Part shown: positions 34,295-42,968 of the stretch, in pieces
Numbering within the stretch: position 1 is the first letter of the stretch
How the letters are laid out: every line of letters starts with the position of its first letter
DNA from: an uncultured Tidjanibacter sp.
GTDB taxonomy: Bacteria; Bacteroidota; Bacteroidia; Bacteroidales; Rikenellaceae
Assembly: GCA_944326085.1 (NCBI GenBank)
Contig: CALVCL010000001.1
Span: 1 to 64,000, forward strand
Length of the DNA: 64,000 nt
Direction of reading: 5' to 3'
Made by a program: the position numbers and the translations under genes
Notes under the pieces: generated by a model
Databases searched by the model: none
What the model was told of the DNA's origin: nothing
What the model saw: the letters and a program-made list of their open reading frames with translations, nothing else

Positions 34295-35686
34295 ATGAGA
34301 AAAGGCTTGTTACTTACCGCATCGCTCGCTTTTGCAGGCTGCGTTGCCGCCCATGCACAGACCATCACCCCCGAGGACGTGGCACGCATGCGTGCCGAAT
34401 TCGGGAGCGACCCTTCGACGACGGCCATACAGAATATTCTGACGGCCAACGGCGACATACGTTCCCTTGCCCTGAACCATGAGCTTGACGGCAAGATAGA
34501 CCATTACTTCAAATACCGTGTCAACGTCAGCGGCATCACAAACCAGAAACAGTCCGGACGCTGCTGGATGTTCACCTCGATGAATGTACTTCGTCCGTCG
34601 GTAATGGAGCAGTACAACATCGACGAATTCGACTTCTCGCACAACTATCTCTACTTCTGGGATATTCTCGAGAAATCCAACCTGTTCCTGGAGAACGCCA
34701 TCGCCACGGCCTCCAAGCCCATGGACGACCGCGAGGTAATGCACTACTTCTCCGCGCCGGTAGATGACGGCGGTGTATGGAACCTGTACTACAACATTGC
34801 AGGCAAATACGGCGTTGTGCCTGCATCGGTGATGCCCGAGACGCCCCACTCCGAAAATACGGCACAGATGATAGCCCTCATCAACGAGAAACTGCGCACC
34901 GAAGGCTACCAGCTCCGCGAAACAGCAAACGGCACCGACGGCAGGAAGCAGGCAAAAGCACTTGCAGAGCAGAAAGCCGAAGCCCTGAACGACATATACA
35001 GAATACTGGCCCTCTGCCTCGGCGAGCCGCCCGTAGAATTCGAATGGAGATACCGCGACTGCGATGGCAACATCGTTTCCCGCACCTATACTCCCATGGA
35101 ATTCTATGCGGCCATCACTCCCGAGGACTACACGCCGGACAACTACATCATGATAATGAACGACCCGACGCGCGAATACTACAGGCTGTATGAAATCAGC
35201 AACTACCGCAACACCGTAGAGGGCATCAACTGGGTTTACCTCAACCTTCCCAACGAAGACATCAAGCGTGCCGCCCTCGCCTCCATCAAGAACAACGAGG
35301 CAATGTACGCATCCTGTGACGTCACCAAGTACCTCAACCGCAAGACAGGCATCATGGATCCTGCACTTTACGACTACGAGTCGCTTTTCGGCATTGAACT
35401 CGACATGGACAAGAAGGCGCGCATTCTCACCCGCCAGAGCGGTTCGAGCCATGCCATGGCCATCATAGGTGTCGACACCGACAGCAACGATGTTCCCGTC
35501 AAATGGGAATTCGAGAACAGCTGGGGTACCGAATACGGCAACAACGGTTACCTCACCTTCACCGACGACTGGTTCGACGAATACATGTTCCGTGTGGTAA
35601 TACGCAAATGCTATCTCGACGAAAAGGCCGTTGCAGCCCTCGCTACCGAGCCTGTCATACTCCCTGCATGGGACTTCATGCACTAA
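34295..35686 (+). CDS. Exported C1B-family (bleomycin hydrolase-like) aminopeptidase
   Basis: This 463-residue cysteine peptidase has the papain-type triad in order: Cys in QSGRCWMFTS (near residue 90), His in SGSSHAMAIIGV (near 388) and Asn in WEFENSWG (near 408). The large insertion between Cys and His is typical of the C1B/PepC-bleomycin hydrolase family, usually hexameric aminopeptidases. An N-terminal signal peptide (LAFAGCVAAHA) shows export, which differs from cytosolic PepC. The Cys in that signal is not a clear lipobox. It is a single-gene unit ending in a bidirectional terminator. Confidence 0.92.
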   Translation: MRKGLLLTASLAFAGCVAAHAQTITPEDVARMRAEFGSDPSTTAIQNILTANGDIRSLALNHELDGKIDHYFKYRVNVSGITNQKQSGRCWMFTSMNVLRPSVMEQYNIDEFDFSHNYLYFWDILEKSNLFLENAIATASKPMDDREVMHYFSAPVDDGGVWNLYYNIAGKYGVVPASVMPETPHSENTAQMIALINEKLRTEGYQLRETANGTDGRKQAKALAEQKAEALNDIYRILALCLGEPPVEFEWRYRDCDGNIVSRTYTPMEFYAAITPEDYTPDNYIMIMNDPTREYYRLYEISNYRNTVEGINWVYLNLPNEDIKRAALASIKNNEAMYASCDVTKYLNRKTGIMDPALYDYESLFGIELDMDKKARILTRQSGSSHAMAIIGVDTDSNDVPVKWEFENSWGTEYGNNGYLTFTDDWFDEYMFRVVIRKCYLDEKAVAALATEPVILPAWDFMH

Positions 35687-35705
35687 ACCGCGCATGAACA
35701 CATAC

Positions 35706-35739
35706 AAAAAGGGAAGCGGAACTGACTGCTTCCCTTTTT
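35706..35739. terminator. Bidirectional terminator between C1B peptidase and YhcC-like gene
   Basis: AAAAAGGGAAGC (35706-35717) pairs with GCTTCCCTTTTT (35728-35739). A-run and T-run flank it, so it can serve both convergent genes. Confidence 0.85.
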
Positions 35740-35743
35740 CATA

Positions 35744-36697
35744 TCATCCGTTTGGACATTTCCACAGCTGCGACTGATACGCCCCCTTGTCGCGCAGTCT
35801 TTTCTCCAGCATGGCGAGCAACTGCTCGTTGCGTATCAGTCCCCACGTCGGGCCGCAATGGAAACGCGGCGGCGCTTCGCCCGCAAACCGCTCCACGACA
35901 ATATCCGGTCTAAGCCTCTGCAATATGCCTGTGAACAGTTCCAGATACTCGTCGAGCGTCCAAAATCGAAAATGCTCCGGATGTTCGCGCCACTCATCCG
36001 CCATAGGGGTGCCGTTGAATATCTGCAGCTGATGAAATTTCACTGTCGTAAGCGGCAGCGAATTTATTATATCGGCCTCACGTGTGAGCATGTCGTCCGT
36101 TTCGCCGGGCAGGCCGAGTATGAAATGGGCCCCCACATGAATGCCGCGCGATGCCGTAGCCTCCACGGCCCTGCGGGCACATTCAAAGTCATGCCCACGG
36201 TTTATCCGCCGCAGAGTATCGTCGTAACACGACTCTATGCCATACTCGATGGCGACATAGCACCTTTCGCCCAGACCGGCGAAATAATCCAACACCCTGT
36301 CATCGACACAGTCGGGCCTCGTGCCCACCACAATCCCCGCCACGAGCGGATTTGCCAGTGCCTGAGCATATATCTCCTGCAAGTGTTCCAGCGGAGCGTA
36401 TGTGTTCGAAAAGGACTGGAAATAGACAAGATACCGTTCTGCCGAACGGTAACGGTTGCGATGGAAGCCTATCCCCTCCTCAATCTGCTGCGCCACGCTT
36501 TTCGACGGCACGCAATACGAAGGAGTGAAGGCCTCGTTGTTGCAGAACGTACAACCGCCCGTTCCCACCCGTCCGTCACGGTTTGGGCACGTAAATCCGG
36601 CATTGACGGCCAGTTTCTGCACCCGTCCGCCGAACATTCTCCTAAAGTATCCTGAATAGCTGTTGAACGGCCTTTCGTCGCCCCATGGATATATCAT
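35744..36697 (-). CDS. Radical SAM protein, YhcC/TIGR01212 family
   Basis: This 317-residue enzyme binds a [4Fe-4S] cluster through CPNRDGRVGTGGCTFC (CX11CX2C arrangement, the YhcC-type variant of the radical SAM triad). It also has GRRPDC-like VGTRPDCVDD, EYGIESCYDDTL, and HFILGLPGETDDM motifs. The family is widely conserved, with an uncertain role in tRNA/oxidative metabolism. It starts 27 bp after the TPR-like gene and probably shares its transcript. Confidence 0.9.
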   Translation of the reverse strand: MIYPWGDERPFNSYSGYFRRMFGGRVQKLAVNAGFTCPNRDGRVGTGGCTFCNNEAFTPSYCVPSKSVAQQIEEGIGFHRNRYRSAERYLVYFQSFSNTYAPLEHLQEIYAQALANPLVAGIVVGTRPDCVDDRVLDYFAGLGERCYVAIEYGIESCYDDTLRRINRGHDFECARRAVEATASRGIHVGAHFILGLPGETDDMLTREADIINSLPLTTVKFHQLQIFNGTPMADEWREHPEHFRFWTLDEYLELFTGILQRLRPDIVVERFAGEAPPRFHCGPTWGLIRNEQLLAMLEKRLRDKGAYQSQLWKCPNG

Positions 36698-36724
36698 AAC
36701 CGAAACTTCAATAACCCGACCCTG

Positions 36725-37429
36725 TCAGGCCCTGCGCAACTCTTCTACGAAACACGGGAACTGTTTCCAAAGATGCTCCGTCTGGAGCCACAGTTCCCTG
36801 GCACGCGCCTGCATTGACGGGCGTTCCGAATGTATGTCGCGCAGATACTCCCCGTCCACGGGGTGGCTGTCGGCCATAAACTCGTCGTAATACGGCCTGA
36901 AACGGCTCTTGAACCTTACCATCTCGCCGTAAGGCAGTTTGCCTTTTCTGCGGAATTCGCTCCACAGCGTCAGCAGCACCTTGTCCGGATACTTGTCGTT
37001 CACATCGTTGACTATATCGTCGAACGACTCATATTCGCCCATCGCGATGTAGGTATATGCAAGCGGGATTGTAGCCTCCGTATGGTCCTCGGGGTCTATG
37101 TCGAGCAGCGTTTCGAATATGGCGGCCGCCATTTCCCAGTCTCCGACGAGGAAATGGTCTATACCCGAACAGTATCCCGTCATCACCGCGGCCTGTACAT
37201 TCTCATCCTCCCAGTCGAGCACAGTCTCCCCTTCGTCGGGAATTATCTCCACGAGTCTCTGGAAAGCGTGCAGCCGGGTATTGCAGGCACCTTCGAAATC
37301 ACGTTCTGCCTCCTGTCTCTGCGAACGTGCAAACTCTGCGGCGAAGTCGAAATCGTCACCGCTGTCAGCAGGAATGTACTCAATGACATAGCTGTCATAA
37401 CCAATAGGTTTCAATACCGGTTTTCCCAT
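36725..37429 (-). CDS. Tetratricopeptide-like protein of unknown function
   Basis: This 234-residue protein has an N-terminal region with an acidic DSGDDFDFAAEF stretch. Helical pairs follow (AVMTGYCSGIDHFLVGDWEMAAAIFETLLDIDPEDHTE, and PLAYTYIAMGEYESFDDIVNDV) that look like degenerate TPR units, suggesting a protein-binding scaffold. No enzyme motif is seen and there is no signal peptide. It is first of a probable two-gene unit with the YhcC-like gene. Confidence 0.7.
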   Translation of the reverse strand: MGKPVLKPIGYDSYVIEYIPADSGDDFDFAAEFARSQRQEAERDFEGACNTRLHAFQRLVEIIPDEGETVLDWEDENVQAAVMTGYCSGIDHFLVGDWEMAAAIFETLLDIDPEDHTEATIPLAYTYIAMGEYESFDDIVNDVNDKYPDKVLLTLWSEFRRKGKLPYGEMVRFKSRFRPYYDEFMADSHPVDGEYLRDIHSERPSMQARARELWLQTEHLWKQFPCFVEELRRA

Positions 37430-37562
37430 ATTGCCAGAGCGATTGTATACATGCTTGATTTAAGCACCGCGAATATAGCAATAATGCGGTCAAAAACACT
37501 ATCCGTATCCGTACGGACTAAAAAATTGTCGCTAAAGGTTTCGGCGTCTCGATTAAATGTCA

Positions 37563-37570
37563 TATCTTTG
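37563..37570 (+). promoter_or_regulatory. -7 element for tRNA-Thr
   Basis: TATCTTTG is an exact consensus match 16 nt before the tRNA 5' end. Confidence 0.6.
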
Positions 37571-37586
37571 CCCCCACTTAAGAGAT

Positions 37587-37659
37587 GCCGCAATAGCTCA
37601 GTTGGTAGAGCGTTTCACTCGTAATGAAGAGGTCCCGAGTTCAAGTCTCGGTTGCGGCT
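37587..37659 (+). tRNA. tRNA-Thr(CGT)
   Basis: The acceptor GCCGCAA pairs with TTGCGGC, the D arm contains GCTC...GAGC, the anticodon loop CTCGTAA gives CGT, and the T arm is CCGAG TTCAAGT CTCGG. CCA is not encoded. Confidence 0.95.
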
Positions 37660-37664
37660 CCGAG

Positions 37665-37704
37665 AAATTCCCGACAGTCGAAAGACCGTTGGGAATTTTG
37701 TTTT
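37665..37704 (+). terminator. Terminator after tRNA-Thr
   Basis: AAATTCCC (37665-37672) pairs with GGGAATTT (37691-37698) around an inner GTC-GAAA-GAC hairpin and is followed by TGTTTT. Confidence 0.65.
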
Positions 37705-37743
37705 GCACCGTTTCCGTCCAATATGTCCGACCGGCTTTTTTAT

Positions 37744-37751
37744 TATATTTG
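37744..37751 (+). promoter_or_regulatory. -7 element for the SUI1-family gene
   Basis: TATATTTG is an exact consensus match 20 nt before the ATG at 37772. Confidence 0.6.
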
Positions 37752-37771
37752 CGCAAAAGGTGCACGCATTT

Positions 37772-38119
37772 ATGGCAAACAACGACTGGAAGTCGAGGCT
37801 CAACGTGGTTTACTCCACCAATCCCGACTTCAAATACGATACACGGGAAGATGACGCCGTGCAGACACTTCCGCCTGGCCAGCAGGAGCTTCGCGTCTGG
37901 CTCGACCGCAAGGCGAGGGCAGGCAAGCAGGTTACACTGGTCAAGGGGTTCATCGGCAGCGACGACGACCTCCGCGAACTGGCCGGCATGCTCAAGAGCA
38001 AATGCGGCGTCGGCGGTTCAGCCAAGGACGGCGAGATAATCATCCAGGGCGACTTCCGCGACCGTGTCACTGAATTGCTCGTCAAGGCAGGCTACAAGGC
38101 AAAAAAGGCGGGAGGATGA
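37772..38119 (+). CDS. SUI1/YciH-family translation factor-like protein
   Basis: This 115-residue protein belongs to the eIF1/SUI1 family, whose bacterial members (YciH) influence start-site selection. The SUI1 core is seen as RKARAGKQVTLVKGF, ELAGMLKSKCGVGGSAKDGEIIIQGD (key motif KCGVGGSAKDGEI) and the C-terminal VTELLVKAGYKAK. The stop overlaps the start of the next gene by 4 bp (ATGA). Confidence 0.88.
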   Translation: MANNDWKSRLNVVYSTNPDFKYDTREDDAVQTLPPGQQELRVWLDRKARAGKQVTLVKGFIGSDDDLRELAGMLKSKCGVGGSAKDGEIIIQGDFRDRVTELLVKAGYKAKKAGG

Positions 38120-40959
38120 CACGGCGCATTGCAATATTGGCTGCCGTCACGACACTGCTTCTCACATTGCCCTGCAATGTATCGGCGCAGTACTACAACA
38201 CGGGACAGTCTCCGGCCTCTTTGCGCTGGAGCAGCATCTCGTCCGACTCCCTCAGAGTGATATACCCCTCCACAGCCGACCTCATGGCCCGCAGGGTACT
38301 GTTCTACATGGATTCCCTGCGCAGACGCATTTCGTACGGCTATCCACTTCCTCCGCTGCGCACACCCGTGGTCATGCACACGGAAAACTTCTCATCCAAC
38401 GGCCTTGCGATACTCGCCCCGAGGCATATCGAAATGGGGGCCATTCCCGCCATAAGCACCTACTCCGAACCGTGGCTCAAGCAGCTGGCCTCCCACGAAT
38501 ACCGCCACATGGTGCAATACGGCAACCTCAACCGTTCCACCGTGAAGGTATTCGGCTGGCTTTTCGGGCAGCAGGCCCCGCTTCTGGCGACAGGGCTGCT
38601 GCCGTTTTGGTTCATCGAGGGCGATGCCGTCATGGCCGAAACACAGCTGTCGTCATTCGGCCGCGGCCTGCAACCTTCATTCACCATGCACTACCGCGCC
38701 TTGGGCCGGGAGATACTCTCGCGCAAAAACCCCGACAAATGGTTCTGCGGTTCATACCGCGACCATGTTCCGAGCCATTACGAACTGGGATTTCAACTCG
38801 TATCATACGCCGACCGCACCTACGACGAATACATCGGCGCGGGCCTTACGCGCTTCACGTCCAACTATCCTATACTGATATTCACCACGCAGCTGGCTCT
38901 GCGCAAATACTACGGCACCTCTACCCGCAGGCTGTTCCGCGACACCTTCACGGAGCTCAACTCGCTGTGGGATTCGCTTCCGGCAGGGGAGGGCAGTCCG
39001 CACACAATATCCCCGCCTGCAAAGACATACACCGAATACTCCCACCCTGTATATGTGAATGATTCCACACTGCTGGTACTCAAGGAGGACTACGACCGCT
39101 ATTCGTGTTTTGTGGAGATAAACCTTGCCACCGGCGTCGAACGCACCGTATGCCATACCGGTCCTGTCAGCACACGTCCTGTCTGCCGCGACGGCATAGT
39201 GGCATGGACCGAATATCGCCAAAGCGCACTGTGGAGCCAGAAGATAAATTCTCGCCTCTGCATCATGAACTATGCCGACGGGCGATGCACACAGCTTCCC
39301 GAAGCAGGCGACGGAGTGCTTTATCCCGTCCTTACCGACCGAGGCATGGCATACGTTCAATACACCTACGACGGCACCTACTCGATACGATACGTCCGGC
39401 GGGACGGCAGCCATGCGGACTTTCCCTTCCGCAGTGCCATCTCTCTCCACGGCCTGGCATGGGACGACGACACAGCCCTGCTGTACTACATAGCGCTTTC
39501 GGACAACGGCATGTGGATAGGGTCTCTCGACCCTGCCGACGGTGATTTATGCGACGTTACCGCCCCTGCATATGTTACGCTTTCCGACCTTCGTGCCGAC
39601 GACGGCATGCTTTACTTCGGCTCCATCTATTCCGGACGCGACGAGGCCCATACGATAGACCTCTCCACGGGCCGCCAATACCGTATTTCAGACTCCCGCT
39701 ACGGCTCCTTTGCACCGGCACCATCACCCACCGGCAAATTTGCAGCGCTTACCACCTACGGGCGTCACGGCTATTCGGTGGCGCTTCAGGAAGTGGAATA
39801 TCGGGAGGAGGTGGAATGGACACCTGTTCCGCGCAACATAGTCAATGCGCCACTCAAGCCATGGGAAGTTGCTCCTGTCGACGACATGGTATTCACGTCC
39901 GATGAACTCGACCGTTCCAGACACGAACACCCCTCGCGACGCTACCGCAAGGCCACCCATCTGTTCAACCTTCACAGCTGGGCACCGATATACTACAAGC
40001 CCGATGAACTGATGTCCGATTATTCGCTCGAGACGCAGTTCGGCGTCACGCTCATTTCGCAAAACCTGCTGAACACGGCAGAAACAAACCTCGGCTACGG
40101 CTATACCCTCGACGGTCACTCGACCGTACGCGCCCGTTTCGGCTACTACGGCTGGGCACCGCACATCGACATAACGGCGCAGTGGAGCGACCGCCCGCAC
40201 CAAACCCTGGATTTCGGCATCAAGGACATCTCCTATTCCGGCAGCACGGTTGACCTTTCGGCCCGCATCTACCTGCCGCTGTTTCTTTCGACAGGCTACA
40301 CGATACGTTCGCTCGTGCCGCAGCTGCAATACAGTTTCAACAACACTACATACATCGATACCGACGGCCACACCGAATACTCGTCCCTGCTGCTCGCCAC
40401 ACTGCAATACAGCGAATATGTGCGCAAGGCCCGTCTCGACCTTCAGCCGCGCTGGGGCTATACCCTCCGCGTCACCGCCGCCGGCAATCCGTTCGGGCAC
40501 CTCATCGCTCCGGCATGGAGCATTTACGGACGCGTCTACACCCCAGGACTCTTCATGCATCACGGCCTCACGCTTGCCGCAGCCTACCAGCACAGCAAGA
40601 CATCAGACATGACGATAAGCGTCATAGACTTCCAGCCCCGCGGTTACGACCGCATCGCTGCTGCCGAATATTTCGCCGCCTCGGCCGACTACATGCTGCC
40701 CGTAGCCTATCCAGACTGGGGTCTCAGCGGAGTATTCTTCCTGAAACGCATATCTCTCGAAATGAGTTTCCAGTATGCACGCTACCGCCGGTACCGCAGC
40801 GCCGTCCCGACCGACATATACACCTACGGAGGGGCGGCTTCGTTCGACATTGCATGGTTCCGCATGCCGTCAGAGGCCACCACAACACTCTCTGTCGGCA
40901 TCTACAAGCCCCGCCACGACAATGTTTTCGTCACATGGGGTTTTTCCGTGCCGCTGTAA
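38116..40959 (+). CDS. Exported HEYRH metallopeptidase-like protein with propeller and outer-membrane barrel regions
   Basis: This 947-residue protein has a signal peptide (TLPCNVSAQ). Residues about 35-290 form a peptidase MA-like domain with HEYRH at 127-131 and a probable third zinc ligand Glu168 in FWFIEGDAVMAE. Residues about 310-560 are repeated beta segments with Y-D-R/D-G-x turns, consistent with a TolB-like beta propeller. Residues about 620-947 consist of alternating amphipathic strands ending in WGFSVPL (terminal aromatic-rich strand), consistent with an outer-membrane barrel. This combination suggests a cell-surface peptidase. The function is unverified. It is translationally coupled to the SUI1 gene. 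Confidence 0.75.
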   Translation: MTRRIAILAAVTTLLLTLPCNVSAQYYNTGQSPASLRWSSISSDSLRVIYPSTADLMARRVLFYMDSLRRRISYGYPLPPLRTPVVMHTENFSSNGLAILAPRHIEMGAIPAISTYSEPWLKQLASHEYRHMVQYGNLNRSTVKVFGWLFGQQAPLLATGLLPFWFIEGDAVMAETQLSSFGRGLQPSFTMHYRALGREILSRKNPDKWFCGSYRDHVPSHYELGFQLVSYADRTYDEYIGAGLTRFTSNYPILIFTTQLALRKYYGTSTRRLFRDTFTELNSLWDSLPAGEGSPHTISPPAKTYTEYSHPVYVNDSTLLVLKEDYDRYSCFVEINLATGVERTVCHTGPVSTRPVCRDGIVAWTEYRQSALWSQKINSRLCIMNYADGRCTQLPEAGDGVLYPVLTDRGMAYVQYTYDGTYSIRYVRRDGSHADFPFRSAISLHGLAWDDDTALLYYIALSDNGMWIGSLDPADGDLCDVTAPAYVTLSDLRADDGMLYFGSIYSGRDEAHTIDLSTGRQYRISDSRYGSFAPAPSPTGKFAALTTYGRHGYSVALQEVEYREEVEWTPVPRNIVNAPLKPWEVAPVDDMVFTSDELDRSRHEHPSRRYRKATHLFNLHSWAPIYYKPDELMSDYSLETQFGVTLISQNLLNTAETNLGYGYTLDGHSTVRARFGYYGWAPHIDITAQWSDRPHQTLDFGIKDISYSGSTVDLSARIYLPLFLSTGYTIRSLVPQLQYSFNNTTYIDTDGHTEYSSLLLATLQYSEYVRKARLDLQPRWGYTLRVTAAGNPFGHLIAPAWSIYGRVYTPGLFMHHGLTLAAAYQHSKTSDMTISVIDFQPRGYDRIAAAEYFAASADYMLPVAYPDWGLSGVFFLKRISLEMSFQYARYRRYRSAVPTDIYTYGGAASFDIAWFRMPSEATTTLSVGIYKPRHDNVFVTWGFSVPL

Positions 40960-40993
40960 GGCATGCCCTGCATCCGCACAACGGCGTTTTTAT

Positions 40994-41001
40994 TACCTTT
41001 G
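40994..41001 (+). promoter_or_regulatory. -7 element for the DUF4924 gene
   Basis: TACCTTTG is an exact consensus match 23 nt before the ATG. Confidence 0.6.
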
Positions 41002-41024
41002 CCGTAAATTAAATTCGCAACGAC

Positions 41025-41591
41025 ATGTACATAGCACAGGCAAAACGCAAGGAAAACATTGCCGAATACATACTTTATCTTTGGCAGCTCGAGGACCTCG
41101 TCCGCGCACTGCAATTCAGTCCGGAAGCCATCTGGACTCAGCTCGTTGCGCCGCAGGTTCCCGACGATCCGACACGCCAGAACGACCTCCTGATGTGGTA
41201 TGTCGATTTCGGCAACCTCATGCGCGAGGAGGGCAAGACCCGCAGCGGCCACCTCAACCATACCATACACCTGATAAACGACCTCCAGGACCTGCATGCG
41301 GAACTGCTCAAGGCTCCTGCCGGTGCGCGTTACCGCGAACTGTTTGCCCGTCTGGAACCCGAACTTCCGCGTCTGCGCGGAATAATGGGCCGCAACGACA
41401 TGCCCGACATGGAGATAGCATTCCGGACACTTTATGCGGCCATGCTTTACCACATGAAGGGAGACGACAGCAAATCTTCTGCCATATCCGACGTCACTGA
41501 ACTTGTCTCGCCGGCAATCGGCGAACTTGCCCGTATCTACCGTCTTGTGGAGCGCGGAGAACTCGACATCTGGGAAGAGAAGAAGAATTAG
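41025..41591 (+). CDS. DUF4924 family protein
   Basis: This 188-residue helical protein is typical of Bacteroidetes. Motifs are MYIAQAKRKENIAEYILYLWQLEDL (family start; key part KRKENIAEYILYLWQ), EEGKTRSGHLNHT, and the late AAMLYHMKGDDSK with a long C-terminal helix. No function is known and no enzyme motif is visible. It is a single-gene unit convergent with nrnA. Confidence 0.85.
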   Translation: MYIAQAKRKENIAEYILYLWQLEDLVRALQFSPEAIWTQLVAPQVPDDPTRQNDLLMWYVDFGNLMREEGKTRSGHLNHTIHLINDLQDLHAELLKAPAGARYRELFARLEPELPRLRGIMGRNDMPDMEIAFRTLYAAMLYHMKGDDSKSSAISDVTELVSPAIGELARIYRLVERGELDIWEEKKN

Positions 41592-41630
41592 GACAGGTAA
41601 CTCTCAGGCCGACACCCAACCGCATAAAAC

Positions 41631-41658
41631 AGAGGCTGCCCATTGCGGGGCAGCCTCT
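41631..41658. terminator. Shared terminator between DUF4924 gene and nrnA
   Basis: AGAGGCTGCCC (41631-41641) pairs with GGGCAGCCTCT (41648-41658), with a 6-base loop. On the minus strand GTTTTATGCG follows. Confidence 0.7.
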
Positions 41659-41678
41659 GACATATCATACGCGCCGCA

Positions 41679-42710
41679 TCATCGCAGCTTCTTTTCCGTG
41701 AAAAATTCGGCCACGGCCTCCTCGAAACGTTCCACGGTTTTGGCAATTGAGTCGAACGACTTTCCGCCCGATGCGTTCTTGTGGCCGCCACCGTTGAAGT
41801 AACGGGCCGCGAATTCGCTCACATCCACATCGCCGCGCGAGCGGAACGATATTCGGATAAACTTGCGCGTTTCGGTAAACATTGCCGACATATTGACCGA
41901 AGCTATCGAAAGGGGATAGTTCACAAATCCCTCGCTGTCGCCTACCTGGAAGTTGAATTTCCTCATCTCGCTCTCCTTGAGGGCTATATATGCAGCCCTG
42001 CCGCCCTCTATCATCTTCATCTTCTTGAGCAGTACATATCCCAAAAGTCTTACACGCCCTTCACTGTATGAGTTGTAAACCATCGAATTGATGCTCGGGA
42101 TGTCTATGCCCTTCTCTATGAGTCCTGCCACTGCACGGAACAGGCCGGGAGTCAGGAAGCTGAACGAAAAGTTCCCCGTATCGGTCATAATGCCCACATA
42201 GAGAGCTTCGGCAGCCTCCCTGTCGAAAACGTCCAGACCCGTGAGCCTTTCGGCAATATTGTACACGAGATATGACGTGGAACACGAGGTATGGTCGGAA
42301 AAGACGAGGGCATACTCTTCCACTGGCGGGTCGAGATGATGGTCAATCAACAGTCTGACAGCCTTTTGGTTGCCCATTATGTGGTCGCTCAGGTTTTCCA
42401 GACGGTCAATTCTGTTGAAGTCGAGAAAAAATATCAGGTCGGCATCATCTATTGCCTCAACTGCCCTGCCGTTGTCCTCCTTGGCCACTATCACCTCTTC
42501 TATGCCAGGCATCCATGCAAGGAATGCAGGATACCTGTTCGGTACGAGACATGTCACCTCATGCCCCATGGAACGCAGCACCTTTGCCCATGCCAGCGAC
42601 GAGCCTATTGCATCGCCGTCAGGATTGGTATGCGCAAGCACCGCTATTTTTTTGGGGCCTACGGTCAGATAACCTTTCAGCTTCTCTATCTTTTGTTCAA
42701 AATCTTTCAT
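41679..42710 (-). CDS. DHH-family phosphoesterase, NrnA-like (nanoRNase/pAp phosphatase)
   Basis: This 343-residue protein is probably a cytosolic enzyme that degrades short oligoribonucleotides and may dephosphorylate pAp. It has HTNPDGDAIGSSLAW (metal-binding DxD), LDFNRIDRL, the DHH motif LIDHHLDPP, MTDTGNFSF, and the C-terminal DHHA1 signature GGGHKNASGG. The ATG at 42710 was chosen over a TTG at 42716. It ends at the shared terminator. Confidence 0.92.
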   Translation of the reverse strand: MKDFEQKIEKLKGYLTVGPKKIAVLAHTNPDGDAIGSSLAWAKVLRSMGHEVTCLVPNRYPAFLAWMPGIEEVIVAKEDNGRAVEAIDDADLIFFLDFNRIDRLENLSDHIMGNQKAVRLLIDHHLDPPVEEYALVFSDHTSCSTSYLVYNIAERLTGLDVFDREAAEALYVGIMTDTGNFSFSFLTPGLFRAVAGLIEKGIDIPSINSMVYNSYSEGRVRLLGYVLLKKMKMIEGGRAAYIALKESEMRKFNFQVGDSEGFVNYPLSIASVNMSAMFTETRKFIRISFRSRGDVDVSEFAARYFNGGGHKNASGGKSFDSIAKTVERFEEAVAEFFTEKKLR

Positions 42711-42914
42711 ATACAAAACCTTGTCATCACATGACCTGAATATGTCACTGACATTTATGTATCAATAATACACGAAGTTACGAATTTTATGCCAAATAAA
42801 CAATACCGCCAGTAGGACGCCGCCCCGTCCATCGTCCACTTCTGCAAGTCTAACGCGCTATGTCTGCAAGTCTTACGAAGCGGCCACGCATGATACCATC
42901 TCGGGCAATTTTTG

Positions 42915-42922
42915 TATTTTTG
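42915..42922 (+). promoter_or_regulatory. -7 element for manA-nth
   Basis: TATTTTTG fits TAnnTTTG 46 nt before the manA ATG. Confidence 0.55.
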
Positions 42923-42968
42923 TGCAGAATGCCCGCTTAAGGGTATTCCGCCACAAAATACAGACACT

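Noticed and set aside
34310..35707. 465-codon antisense open frame over the C1B peptidase
   Set aside because: A shadow of the sense gene, which has the full catalytic triad.
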